Part shown: piece by piece, positions 37,036-44,676 of the stretch | How the letters are laid out: every line of letters begins with the position of its first letter | Numbering within the stretch: the stretch's first letter is position 1 | Virus record (IMG/VR): IMGVR_UViG_3300028027_000002 | Span: 47,871 to 111,870 of that record | DNA: 64,000 bases | Strand: one strand, 5' to 3' | Source of the DNA: a virus | The notes under the pieces: generated by a model | What the model was told of the DNA's origin: nothing | Databases searched by the model: none | The model's input: only the letters and a program-made list of their open reading frames with translations | Made by a program: the position numbers and the translations under genes

Positions 37036-37221
37036 ATGGCCTTGTACGAATATGATTGTATGCCATGTGCACAAAGATATATAAAGGAACGGTCTATTAA
37101 GGACAATGATCCTGGATATACATGTGAAACTTGCAATACTTCTTTGGTTCGTGTATACTCTAATGTAGGAGCAGTTTTCAACGGTAGTGGATTTTATTCC
37201 ACTGATAACAGAAAGAAATAG
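37036..37221 (+). CDS. FmdB-type zinc-ribbon protein
   Basis: A 61-residue protein from ATG 37036, two bases after the previous stop. MALYEYDCMPC, CETC and the ending GSGFYSTDNR match the FmdB zinc-ribbon regulatory family. Function in phages is unknown. Confidence 0.82.
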   Translation: MALYEYDCMPCAQRYIKERSIKDNDPGYTCETCNTSLVRVYSNVGAVFNGSGFYSTDNRKK

Positions 37222-37225
37222 GCAG

Positions 37226-37231
37226 TATACT
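37226..37231 (+). promoter_or_regulatory. -10 box deciding downstream start
   Basis: TATACT directly abuts ATG 37232, so that codon would lie upstream of the transcript. The next ATG at 37241 is placed for a leaderless or near-leaderless start. Confidence 0.55.
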
Positions 37232-37240
37232 ATGAATACC

Positions 37241-37459
37241 ATGATAGAAACACCTGAAGAAATCAAAGAATGGGTGCTTAAGGCAACCGATAGATGTGAT
37301 TCATGTGCAGCAGAAGCCTTAGTTCAAGTTGTTGGGCTAAATGGAGAACTGTTATTTTGTGGTCATCACTACAATAAGATTATGGATGATTCAGTCGGAT
37401 ATGAAAAGATGATGAAGTTTGCAATTACTGTTACTGACGAACGAGAAAAGTTAAGATAA
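37241..37459 (+). CDS. DUF7455-like zinc protein
   Basis: A 72-residue protein. DRCDSCAAEALVQVV...LLFCGHHYNKI is the compact Cys/His site of the DUF7455 group common in actinobacteria and their phages. The start at 37241 is chosen from the promoter position; 37232 would add three residues. Confidence 0.7.
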   Translation: MIETPEEIKEWVLKATDRCDSCAAEALVQVVGLNGELLFCGHHYNKIMDDSVGYEKMMKFAITVTDEREKLR

Positions 37460-38302
37460 GTGCTAAAGTTTCACTACATGTTTAGAGGAAATCCCTTAGA
37501 CGCTAAAGGTTTGAGGGATCTTTCTTTTCAATTAGAGTCTTTTGGGTATGAATCGGTTCTATTGACATTTCATTCAGACTCTCCAGACTATCTTGTAAAA
37601 AGTGCTGCTGCACTTGTTCCAGGACAAAAGTTAAAATATATGATTGCTCTAAGGCCATACCATATAAGCCCACAATATTGTGCCATGGTAACAGAGGCCT
37701 TTAATCAAATAGAGCCCGATAGGTTAATTTTTAACTGGATCGCTGGAGATGAAAAAAGTACCTCTGGAGAAAAACCACAGATGGATGTCTATGGAGACAC
37801 AGAAGCATTAGATAGTATAGTAAAAAGAACAACATTTTTAAGGAATTTTATTAAACAATATAATGAAATGCCAGTGATAAGTAAAAAACCAGAAATGGTA
37901 TTTAGTGGTTTTTCAGAGTATACAGTAGAGACTGCTAGAATGTTTTCTGAAACTTCTTTATCAGTTATTGATGATTACAAAAATAATATGGACAGGTTTA
38001 AAGGAATAAAAAAAATAATGGTTATGGCTACACCTGTTATACTAGAAACAGAAAAAGAAGTTGAAGATTACAAAGAGTACCTATTTAAACAAAGTTCTAG
38101 ATTTCTAGATATGTCAACAATTGGTACAAGAGATAGCGTAAAAAAACAACTTCTTGAACTTGAAGAGTATGGAGTATCAGATGTTCTGATCAACACTCAC
38201 AGGTGGGACTTGTTTGGAAAAGATAGCCCGTTAAAAGAAAAAGATAATATTTTAATTAATGATTTAATTAAAGAAATAAATGAAGAGATGGGAAAAAAAT
38301 GA
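37460..38302 (+). CDS. Luciferase-like (SsuD-type) monooxygenase 1
   Basis: GTG start directly after the previous stop; 280 residues. The segment LKYMIALRPYHISPQY...PDRLIFNWIAGDE matches the core of alkanesulfonate monooxygenase SsuD (VALRPsxxSPT...LFNLVTG), a flavin-dependent TIM-barrel family. The family's usual Cys54 region and the Arg/His pair at 226/228 seem not to be kept (ATPVILETEKE instead). Substrate unknown. It is followed by an APS-kinase fusion with a four-base overlap, which hints at a sulfur-related role. Two divergent homologues occur at 42955 and 48933. Confidence 0.75.
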   Translation: MLKFHYMFRGNPLDAKGLRDLSFQLESFGYESVLLTFHSDSPDYLVKSAAALVPGQKLKYMIALRPYHISPQYCAMVTEAFNQIEPDRLIFNWIAGDEKSTSGEKPQMDVYGDTEALDSIVKRTTFLRNFIKQYNEMPVISKKPEMVFSGFSEYTVETARMFSETSLSVIDDYKNNMDRFKGIKKIMVMATPVILETEKEVEDYKEYLFKQSSRFLDMSTIGTRDSVKKQLLELEEYGVSDVLINTHRWDLFGKDSPLKEKDNILINDLIKEINEEMGKK

Positions 38303-39057
38303 TTATTCAGATTATAGGTCTGCCAGGTGCAGGCAAGACAGAGTTAGCCAAGGCACTCAAAGAAAGAATTAACGCTATTCATCTTAATGCAGATGAGGTT
38401 CGTGCAACAGTAAACTCAGACCTAGGCTTTAGCCCTGAAGACAGAATTGAGCAGGCACGGCGCATGGGAGATATGGCTCGCCTTATCTCTAAGCAAGGTG
38501 TTGCTCCAGTAATTGTTGACTTTGTATGCCCAACAGACTTGACTCGTGCAGCATTTGGCAAGCCAGATATTTTAGTTTGGGTAGACAGAATTGAGTCTGG
38601 AAGATTTGAAGATACAAACAAGATGTGGGAAGATCCAGAGTCCTGCGATGTCCGAATCCCTTGTGGTATGACAGTAGAAGAAGAGGCTGATTTAATCATT
38701 GCTGCTTGCCAGTTACACGATTGGACAGCCCCTACAACCCTTATGCTGGGCAGATATCAGCCATGGCATGAAGGACACCACGCCCTTTACAAAGAGGCAG
38801 GTAAGAGAACAGAGCAGGTTTTGCTGGGAGTTCGTAATACCTATAATACCAGTGAGAAAGATCCACTTAAGTTTGATCAGGTAAAAGAATATATTGCCAA
38901 GGACGACTTTATGGATGGTGCATTAGTACTAAGACTACCTAACATTACTAACATCGTATACGGTAGAGATGTAGGATACAAGATTGAACAAGTAGATTTG
39001 GGGGCAGACATTCATGCTATTTCGGCTACTGAAAAACGCAAGCAGTTGGGTCTTTAA
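38299..39057 (+). CDS. APS-kinase / nucleotidyltransferase fusion
   Basis: A 252-residue two-domain protein. Residues 1-140 match adenylylsulfate kinase: Walker A GLPGAGKT and DLGFSPEDRIEQARRMG. Residues 142-252 are a nucleotidyltransferase with GRYQPWHEGHH (HxGH) and terminal ISATEKRK, closest in style to NMN adenylyltransferase/NadM or cytidylyltransferases. Together they could activate sulfate or another phosphorylated ligand. It overlaps the monooxygenase gene (ATGA). The kinase domain is short. Confidence 0.75.
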   Translation: MIIQIIGLPGAGKTELAKALKERINAIHLNADEVRATVNSDLGFSPEDRIEQARRMGDMARLISKQGVAPVIVDFVCPTDLTRAAFGKPDILVWVDRIESGRFEDTNKMWEDPESCDVRIPCGMTVEEEADLIIAACQLHDWTAPTTLMLGRYQPWHEGHHALYKEAGKRTEQVLLGVRNTYNTSEKDPLKFDQVKEYIAKDDFMDGALVLRLPNITNIVYGRDVGYKIEQVDLGADIHAISATEKRKQLGL

Positions 39058-39122
39058 TTATTTAGAAGAGTCTGGTCGCTTAATGAACGAAGCAGAAGAG
39101 CGAATAATGTTTGGAGACAAAG

Positions 39123-39326
39123 ATGAGCGTAAAGAAAAGTAGATCACTTGTTAAGTCTTTAACATGGAGAGTTGTCGCAATGGTTTCAGGGTTTGTAACT
39201 CTTTATGCTTTGAGCGAAGATATTAGTCTGGCTACTATTGCTACACTAATAACCAATGGGGTTAACTTTGTGGCATACTATTATCATGAAAGAATTTGGA
39301 ATGCTGTTGGGTGGGGCAAAGAATGA
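39123..39326 (+). CDS. DUF2061 membrane protein 2
   Basis: A 67-residue protein from ATG 39123 after GGAGAC. KSRSLVKSLTWRVVAMVSGFV...FVAYYYHERIWNAVGWG is a clear DUF2061 sequence with two membrane helices. It is coupled to the next paralogue (ATGA). Confidence 0.85.
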   Translation: MSVKKSRSLVKSLTWRVVAMVSGFVTLYALSEDISLATIATLITNGVNFVAYYYHERIWNAVGWGKE

Positions 39327-39526
39327 AAGTAACCAAAACAAGATCATTTGTTAAGGCATTAAGTTATCGCATATGGGGAACACTTTCCTCTGTTGCTGTT
39401 GCCTATGTCATAACAAGAAATACTGCTCTTTCTGTAACGATTGCGTTTTGGGAAACGGTAGTTAAAATATTCATCTACTACGCACATGAGCGTGGATGGA
39501 ACTATATACAATGGGGGAGAAAGTAA
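39323..39526 (+). CDS. DUF2061 membrane protein 3
   Basis: A 67-residue paralogue of the previous gene: TRSFVKALSYRIWGTLSSV...IFIYYAHERGWNYIQWG. The tandem pair looks like a duplication that has diverged. Function unknown; the family is found in bacteria as small inner-membrane proteins. Confidence 0.85.
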   Translation: MKVTKTRSFVKALSYRIWGTLSSVAVAYVITRNTALSVTIAFWETVVKIFIYYAHERGWNYIQWGRK

Positions 39527-39933
39527 TGTTTGAATATTATGTAAAGAAAGTAACAAAGGTCGTTGATGGAGATACCATCGATGTCGATATTGATTTAGGG
39601 TTTGACATTTCTTTTAGTTCTAGAGTGAGACTGGCTGGTATCGACACGCCTGAGTCTCGCACAGCAGACAAGGCTGAAAAGGCTTTAGGACTGGAAGCAA
39701 AGGCTTATTTGAAGGCTGCTATTGACAGTGCTAAGTCTGTAGTCATCAAGACAGAGAAGATGGACTCTTCGGAGAAGTATGGTCGTATTCTTGGCTGGGT
39801 ATACCTTGATGGAGATACAGAGTCTATCAATGACAAGATGATTAATGATGGTCATGCTTGGGGCTATATGGGGGAAACAAAGATCAAAGATTTTCAAGCA
39901 CTTGCAAAGGCTAGAAAGATTTCTGGAAAGTGA
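39526..39933 (+). CDS. Thermonuclease (SNase-like)
   Basis: A 135-residue protein starting in the previous stop (TAATG). KVVDGDTIDVDIDLGF, VRLAGIDTPESRT and SEKYGRILGWVYLDG contain the Asp, Arg and Glu residues of staphylococcal nuclease. There is no signal peptide, so it may degrade host DNA or RNA inside the cell. Confidence 0.9.
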   Translation: MFEYYVKKVTKVVDGDTIDVDIDLGFDISFSSRVRLAGIDTPESRTADKAEKALGLEAKAYLKAAIDSAKSVVIKTEKMDSSEKYGRILGWVYLDGDTESINDKMINDGHAWGYMGETKIKDFQALAKARKISGK

Positions 39934-40556
39934 TCACAAAAAATATTTTAGAAAAAAATGTATACTATTATGAAAATGTTATACAAGATCCTTTAAAGTT
40001 GGTTGAGGATATAGAAAAAATAGATCACCTATTAACAGATAAAACTGGAATTTCTAAATGGTTCAAGTGGGCAGCATATCAGTCTACATATGTATTTGGA
40101 AAACAAAAGATGATAAGAGAACATCTTTTTGATAAAAATCATGAAGCATATAGCCAATGTAGGGACATAGAAAAGCAAATAACTGATGCAATACTCTATG
40201 CATCAAAAGACTATGAGTCTTTTCATACTGGACTTAGTATTGGTTTGCTATGTCCAATATCAATAAGCAAATATTCTGTTGGAGGTGAGATGGGCAAACA
40301 TACAGACACCTATGATGACGATAAGTCAAGAACTATCTCTGTTGTTCTTTATTTAAATGACGACTACACTGGTGGTGAGATTGAATTTGAAGATCAAGGT
40401 ATTTTTATAAAGCCAACTGCTGGAAGCATTATGGTGTTCCCATCAAGGAAGCCTTACTTCCATGCTTCAAAGCCAGTTCTCTCAGGAGAAAAGTATATTG
40501 TTCCAGGGTTCTGGGAAAATAGAGTTGAGTTTCAGACTGGATGGCAAAATGGATGA
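39930..40556 (+). CDS. 2OG-Fe(II) oxygenase 2 (P4H-like)
   Basis: GTG start overlapping the nuclease stop; 208 residues. Iron ligands HTD in MGKHTDTYDDD and His in PYFHASKPV; 2OG ligand in EKYIVPGFW. LYLNDDYTGGEIEFED is family-typical. It is distinct from oxygenase 1 in its longer N-terminal part. Substrate unknown. Confidence 0.85.
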   Translation: MITKNILEKNVYYYENVIQDPLKLVEDIEKIDHLLTDKTGISKWFKWAAYQSTYVFGKQKMIREHLFDKNHEAYSQCRDIEKQITDAILYASKDYESFHTGLSIGLLCPISISKYSVGGEMGKHTDTYDDDKSRTISVVLYLNDDYTGGEIEFEDQGIFIKPTAGSIMVFPSRKPYFHASKPVLSGEKYIVPGFWENRVEFQTGWQNG

Positions 40557-40878
40557 GTTTGATGAAATAGACAGGCTTATCCTTAACGGATGTTTGGAGG
40601 TTGCAGGGATAGATATTGAAACTGGGGAACCATTGTACAACTTTACAGAAAAATTAATTGAAGTAAATCCACAACTTCACGAAGAAATATCAAGATATTT
40701 TTCTAACGAAGCAATGTCGTTGTGGAGTGAAGGATTTTTAGACATGGATGTGACAGAAAAAAATCCAATGGTAAGCCTTACACCAAAGGCATTGAATGAA
40801 GAAGAGGTTGCAAAACTAACTAAAGATAAACAGTACACGCTAAAAGAGATCATGCGTGTTATTGGTTTAGATAGGTAG
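40549..40878 (+). CDS. Unknown acidic protein
   Basis: ATG 40549 overlaps the oxygenase end by eight bases; 109 residues, acidic and helical. No motif recognised. The longer frame from 40462 is inside the oxygenase gene. Confidence 0.5.
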   Translation: MDEFDEIDRLILNGCLEVAGIDIETGEPLYNFTEKLIEVNPQLHEEISRYFSNEAMSLWSEGFLDMDVTEKNPMVSLTPKALNEEEVAKLTKDKQYTLKEIMRVIGLDR

Positions 40879-40884
40879 TATAAT
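40879..40884 (+). promoter_or_regulatory. -10 box
   Basis: TATAAT overlapping the end of the previous gene, followed by GGAGG at 40891-40895 and ATG 40900. The leader is short but carries a ribosome site. Confidence 0.55.
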
Positions 40885-40899
40885 TGTTGTGGAGGAACT

Positions 40900-41319
40900 A
40901 TGGAATATTTTCTTGGATCTGCAATAACTATGATAGCCATGTTCGTAACAACACGGCTAATTTCTTCCCAAAAAACAAACATTAAAAAGAATGATTTTGT
41001 ATATAGACAAAGCCATATACATGAAATCATTTCTCCATTAATACCATACATGATGCCACATAAAAAAGAAATAGTTAGACAGTCCAGCAACCATGAAGAA
41101 AAAACAAACATAAAGGTTGTTATTTTTGACAACAAGGCCTATTTTGTTAAGGATGGTACATTTTATTGTGCAGAAATGCACGGTACAGATATAGATGGGG
41201 CCAACGCAACCCTAGTTGACACGATGGCTATGGATAAGGTACAATTAGATAAGATGCTGTTTATAATGGATCAACTTAGAGATGGGAAGAAAAATGATAG
41301 TGGGGATTCAAGGAACTAG
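40900..41319 (+). CDS. Membrane-anchored protein of unknown function
   Basis: A 139-residue protein with one N-terminal membrane helix (FLGSAITMIAMFVTTRLI) and a soluble domain (NIKVVIFDNKAYFVKDGTFY). No family recognised. The end overlaps the next gene. Confidence 0.55.
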   Translation: MEYFLGSAITMIAMFVTTRLISSQKTNIKKNDFVYRQSHIHEIISPLIPYMMPHKKEIVRQSSNHEEKTNIKVVIFDNKAYFVKDGTFYCAEMHGTDIDGANATLVDTMAMDKVQLDKMLFIMDQLRDGKKNDSGDSRN

Positions 41320-41644
41320 TAGTTTTGATGACTACCAGGTTTTTCTTAGAGCCATGGCCGTTACGATGTCTTCTTTAAAAGAAGGTGATCCGTACTTCTA
41401 TCTCTATTCTGCAGGACCAGCCAATATTAACTTAATGGCTATGGAGTTTGCTAATCTGTCAGAGAGAGGTCTTAAGGCTCGTGGTAAAAGTATTAAGTAT
41501 AAGGCTGTGCCACCTTCGTGGATTACAGAAAATATTTTAGATATAAACTACTTTGCTTTTTTAAGTAAGGAAAGAGAACAGGTGTCAAAACTTGTTGACG
41601 ATGCAAAAACAAATAATGTCGAATACGGCATTTTTAGGTACTAG
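41294..41644 (+). CDS. SLOG-like protein (tentative)
   Basis: A 116-residue protein. MIVGIQGTSSFDDYQVFLRAM followed by YFYLYSAGPANINLMAMEFA is reminiscent of DprA/YspA-type SLOG Rossmann folds (GxRxFxDY...GGAxGaD), which bind nucleotide-derived ligands. The match is loose. A start at 41282 is also possible. Confidence 0.45.
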   Translation: MIVGIQGTSSFDDYQVFLRAMAVTMSSLKEGDPYFYLYSAGPANINLMAMEFANLSERGLKARGKSIKYKAVPPSWITENILDINYFAFLSKEREQVSKLVDDAKTNNVEYGIFRY

Positions 41645-41653
41645 GAGATCATA

Positions 41654-41863
41654 ATGGAAATCAAGTCATTAGAACAAATGGAAACAATTGTTAAGAATAA
41701 CAAGGGTTTGGTATGGGATGGGTGGACAGTAGTTAATTCTTATCCTTCTGAGAAGGGTAGAACAGCCCCACAAGGGGCATTCGTGGATGGTAAATGGCAT
41801 CTGCAGCGTCGCTTTGTACCTTCTAAGAATGGATGGGATATACCAGACAAGTTTGTGAGTTAA
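41654..41863 (+). CDS. Small unknown protein
   Basis: A 69-residue protein behind AGGAGAT. Trp-rich C-terminal half (GKWHLQRRFVPSKNGWDIP). Not recognised. Confidence 0.55.
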   Translation: MEIKSLEQMETIVKNNKGLVWDGWTVVNSYPSEKGRTAPQGAFVDGKWHLQRRFVPSKNGWDIPDKFVS

Positions 41864-41864
41864 T

Positions 41865-42149
41865 ATGCCAAAGCACGAATGGAAAGATGATGCTTTGTGT
41901 TTAGATTACGACACAAATATATTCTTTGAAAAGTATGAAGATGATGAACTTCTAAGACCTGCAGTAGACAAACTTTGTTCTATGTGTCCAGTGTCTAAGA
42001 TGTGTTTTGCTGTTGGTGTTTCACAAAAAGAGTGGGGTATCTGGGGTGGAGTTTATCTCGAAGGTGGACAAATATCTAAAGAGTTTTCAAAACATAAGTC
42101 TAAAACAGACTGGGCAAATACTTGGCAAAGACTAACAACGGAGCAATAA
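41865..42149 (+). CDS. WhiB-family Fe-S regulator
   Basis: A 94-residue protein. Cysteines at 12, 38, 41 and 47 give the WhiB pattern C-x25-CxxC-x5-C, followed by the beta-turn GIWGGVYL. WhiB proteins occur only in actinobacteria and their phages and bind sigma-A region 4. It may redirect the host polymerase, a candidate partner for the unusual right-arm promoters. Confidence 0.93.
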   Translation: MPKHEWKDDALCLDYDTNIFFEKYEDDELLRPAVDKLCSMCPVSKMCFAVGVSQKEWGIWGGVYLEGGQISKEFSKHKSKTDWANTWQRLTTEQ

Positions 42150-42150
42150 T

Positions 42151-42387
42151 ATGTATACAGATTCAATGAGACGAGCCTTTCGATCACTTAGGGGACCAAA
42201 AGGATTTGAACTTCAAATAGTTGATAATGACAACTTCTTGACTGTAAAAGCAAGTGAGAAGCAGTTTATGAGTCTTTCTGGAGAAGAAAGAAAACAGGCT
42301 GTAGAGTATATGGTTCGTGCAAAAAAAGCACTTGAGGATAATGGTGCGATTGTTTTGTTGGTTAGAGAGGGTGGGGAAGAATTGTGA
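42151..42387 (+). CDS. Small unknown protein
   Basis: A 78-residue protein one base after the WhiB stop. Charged, alpha/beta, with no motif recognised. Probably co-transcribed with whiB. Confidence 0.5.
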   Translation: MYTDSMRRAFRSLRGPKGFELQIVDNDNFLTVKASEKQFMSLSGEERKQAVEYMVRAKKALEDNGAIVLLVREGGEEL

Positions 42388-42809
42388 TAGAGTTAATTTC
42401 ATTTTCTATTTTTATTATTTTGTTCTTTATGTTAATTTTTAACAATGTTAGATTAAACATAAAGTTGTCTGAACTTAGGCTTGAAGTTATAAAGGCTTAC
42501 CTAGAAAAAACAATCGTATCTGAAAAGTTAATAGAAATATCTGAAGAAAAAAATAAAAAAGACGACTATTCATCTGAAGCATTCTTAAAATTTATTTCAG
42601 ATTCTAGAGACTGGGCATATCAGTATATAGATGAAGTTCAAGAAGGAATAAATAAGTTTGTTACTGATATTGAGCCTGAAATATCATACTTTGATGAGTA
42701 TGGCGCAGTTGGTTCTGCGTATCCTCACTACCACTCTATGAAGAAAATTTCTGGGGCATATAAAGAACTAAAGAAACTGATACCAGAAGACTATGATAGA
42801 ATAGAGTAA
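42384..42809 (+). CDS. Membrane-anchored coiled-coil protein
   Basis: GTG start overlapping the previous stop; 141 residues. The N-terminus is a membrane helix (ISFSIFIILFFMLIF) followed by a predicted coiled coil and an acidic domain. Function unknown. Confidence 0.5.
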   Translation: MIELISFSIFIILFFMLIFNNVRLNIKLSELRLEVIKAYLEKTIVSEKLIEISEEKNKKDDYSSEAFLKFISDSRDWAYQYIDEVQEGINKFVTDIEPEISYFDEYGAVGSAYPHYHSMKKISGAYKELKKLIPEDYDRIE

Positions 42810-42958
42810 TGATCGTACTTAAATCAACTAAAAATCTTAACATGTTTATATGTGAAGAAGAGTTGTGCCAAGATGAAAGCACAAAAGTTTGGGCAAATTC
42901 TGAGAGCAGAATCGCAGACCTTTGCGATTTCCATTATTCTGAGGCAAGTAAGCCATGA
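42809..42958 (+). CDS. 49-residue zinc-site protein
   Basis: ATG 42809 overlaps the previous stop (TAATG) and the last codons overlap the next ATG. CEEELC and LCDFHY give a Cys/Cys/Cys/His site like DUF7455 proteins. Likely real because of coupling at both ends. Confidence 0.55.
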   Translation: MIVLKSTKNLNMFICEEELCQDESTKVWANSESRIADLCDFHYSEASKP

Positions 42959-43749
42959 ATTTTTTTTGGTTTGAAAGATCAAATTCTTATGATATAAAAG
43001 AAATATCTTTAGAGTTAGAAAAATCTGGTTTTTATGGGGTTCTTTTGGTGTACTCGTTTTATAGTGATGATCAATTTGTAAAAATAGCAAATGCAATAGA
43101 TGTAAATCAAAAAATAAAATATATGGTTGCCATAAGACCTCATGTTATATCTCCACAATATTTGTCTATGATAAACAATTCATTTCAAAAAATATCAAAA
43201 GACAGAATCATAATTAATTTTATAACTGGTTGGATATCGGAATATGACAAACAGGTGGGTGGAATTCAAGGTGAAGTAAATGACCTTTCTTCAAACCTAG
43301 AAAGATCTGAGAACTTGGTAGAATATTTAAAGGTTTTAAAAAATACCGCTGGAGAAACACCAAACTTTTATGTGTCTGTTACTAATCCTATTTTACTGGA
43401 AAAGGTTTCTGGCGATAAAGTTATTATTCCATACCAGTCATACAAGCAAAACAATTTTAGCACTAATGATTCAAGCAAAATAATGATCTATATTTCTCCA
43501 GTAATAAGAAAAACAAGAGAAGAACTTTTACCACTGATAGAAAAAAATACAAGAAGTGATGTTCAGCACTTTACCTTTGATGAGTTTGAAGCATTATTAA
43601 ACGAATTAAAAAATAAAAATATAAACAATATTTTAATGGACGAAGCAGAACCCAACGAATATATAGAAAAAAAGCACACGCTAAGTTTTGTTAGTTATTT
43701 TACTAACAAAGAAACAAATATCCTAGGAGGAAAAAATGACACACCATAA
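42955..43749 (+). CDS. Luciferase-like (SsuD-type) monooxygenase 2
   Basis: A 264-residue protein beginning MNFFWFERS, like the MNMFWFLPT start of SsuD. IKYMVAIRPHVISPQYLSMI...RIIINFITGW and GIQGEVNDLSSNLERSENL follow the SsuD core closely. The catalytic Cys, Arg and His of SsuD are not visible at the expected places. The tail end of the frame overlaps the next gene by 14 bases. Confidence 0.75.
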   Translation: MNFFWFERSNSYDIKEISLELEKSGFYGVLLVYSFYSDDQFVKIANAIDVNQKIKYMVAIRPHVISPQYLSMINNSFQKISKDRIIINFITGWISEYDKQVGGIQGEVNDLSSNLERSENLVEYLKVLKNTAGETPNFYVSVTNPILLEKVSGDKVIIPYQSYKQNNFSTNDSSKIMIYISPVIRKTREELLPLIEKNTRSDVQHFTFDEFEALLNELKNKNINNILMDEAEPNEYIEKKHTLSFVSYFTNKETNILGGKNDTP

Positions 43750-44053
43750 CGAAACAAACTCACAGATCAAGGCAGCACTTGCATCATACGGACGCTCAGT
43801 CCTTGGTGCAGCAACAGCGATGTATGCATCTGGAGTTACAGATCCGCAGACACTAGCATACTCACTACTTGGAGCACTTGTGCCCGTAGTATTAAGAGCA
43901 GCCAACCCTAATGACAAGGCATTTGGAAAGATGCCTTCAGTAGATGAGGTAGACGCAGCAGTTAAGTCTGCAAAGGTAGTAAAGAAGACCGCTAAGAAGG
44001 CTCCTGCAAAGAAGTCATCAGGCGGAGGCAAGACAACCAATCAAGTAAAATAA
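43736..44053 (+). CDS. Small membrane-active protein, holin-like
   Basis: A 105-residue protein behind GGAGG (43726-43730). Two hydrophobic helices (AALASYGRSVLGAATAMYASG and LAYSLLGALVPVVLRAA) are followed by a Lys/Ala tail ending in KKSSGGGK, like the endolysin tail. It could be a holin or a small structural protein. Confidence 0.5.
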   Translation: MTHHNETNSQIKAALASYGRSVLGAATAMYASGVTDPQTLAYSLLGALVPVVLRAANPNDKAFGKMPSVDEVDAAVKSAKVVKKTAKKAPAKKSSGGGKTTNQVK

Positions 44054-44058
44054 TATAG

Positions 44059-44071
44059 TATAATTTATACT
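44059..44071 (+). promoter_or_regulatory. Double -10 region before candidate ncRNA
   Basis: TATAAT 44059-44064 and TATACT 44066-44071 follow the previous stop. No start codon with a ribosome site lies near, so the product may be an untranslated RNA ending at 44191. Confidence 0.5.
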
Positions 44072-44077
44072 ATTCCG

Positions 44078-44191
44078 ATCTAAGACTTTAAAAGGTTTTA
44101 CAACGGATGCTCTTATGAGAAGAGAGTTAGCAGGAGTCGAACCTTCGTGGCTAATAGACCTGAGCAGTCGTCTATAAACTGCTCATTTCTT
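44078..44191 (+). ncRNA. Candidate structured small RNA
   Basis: No open frame fills this gap. Sequence after the double -10 can fold: CTCTT/AAGAG near 44110, a larger GTTAGC/GCTAAT stem near 44126-44155 containing AGG/CCT with loop AGTCGAA, then a terminator hairpin at 44159-44184. The AGTCGAA loop resembles a tRNA T-loop in reverse, but no tRNA can be completed on either strand. Candidate only. Confidence 0.4.
44159..44191 (+). terminator. Terminator hairpin, dispersed family
   Basis: GAGCAG...CTGCTC with a 10-base loop followed by ATTTCTT. The same core CCTGAGCA...AAACTGCTC recurs on the - strand at 57482, 58712 and, weaker, 59252. Confidence 0.65.
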
Positions 44192-44192
44192 A

Positions 44193-44201
44193 TGCTATAA
44201 T
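44193..44201 (+). promoter_or_regulatory. Extended -10 promoter of heat-shock gene
   Basis: TGCTATAAT with a predicted start near 44208. The leader of about 50 bases can form an ACC(TG)CCC/GGGGGGT hairpin and holds AAAGGGG near the ATG. Confidence 0.6.
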
Positions 44202-44258
44202 ATTAATACCTGCCCAAATGGGGGGTAAATTAACTTATTCGCTTGAAAGGGGAATAAC

Positions 44259-44663
44259 ATGGTAAAAACAGCACTGGATCTTTTTAATGATCCATTTTTC
44301 AATACCTTCTCAAATTTTCAGAAGGTAACAACAACAACAAACTATCCACCTTATAACCAAATCAAACTAAATGATACAGAGTATATTCTTTCATTTGCCT
44401 TGGCTGGGTTCTCTAAGGATGATGTCTCAGTGTCGCTAGACAATCGCAAACTTACAATCAAGGGCGAGAAGCAGGATGCTGAGTTACCAGAGGGTGCGGA
44501 GTATCTACATAAGGGCATTGCTGCTCGTAAGTTTACTGATATCTTTACCCTTCCTGAGTTTGTTGAGGTAGTTGGGGCTGAGTTTAAGGATGGTATCTTA
44601 GATATCAGACTTGAAAAGCAGATCCCAGAAGACAAACTGCCAAAAACAATCGCAATTAAGTAG
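44259..44663 (+). CDS. Small heat-shock protein (Hsp20)
   Basis: A 134-residue alpha-crystallin-domain protein: YILSFALAGFSKDDVSVSLDNRKLTIKGEK and GILDIRLEKQIPE with a terminal IAIK. It should act as an ATP-independent holdase, perhaps protecting phage proteins. An N-terminal arm of about 35 residues precedes the domain. Phage Hsp20 is known mainly from cyanophages, so its presence here is notable. Confidence 0.92.
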   Translation: MVKTALDLFNDPFFNTFSNFQKVTTTTNYPPYNQIKLNDTEYILSFALAGFSKDDVSVSLDNRKLTIKGEKQDAELPEGAEYLHKGIAARKFTDIFTLPEFVEVVGAEFKDGILDIRLEKQIPEDKLPKTIAIK

Positions 44664-44669
44664 TACAAT
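44664..44669 (+). promoter_or_regulatory. -10 box of candidate ncRNA
   Basis: TACAAT directly after the heat-shock stop. The expected transcription start (44676-44677) falls one base before an 11-base stem that closes the candidate RNA. Confidence 0.5.
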
Positions 44670-44676
44670 ATAAATG

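Noticed and set aside
44120-44180. Possible tRNA on the reverse strand
   Set aside because: A T-arm-like string exists but its stem has a mismatch and no anticodon or acceptor stem can be completed. Kept only as part of an ncRNA candidate.
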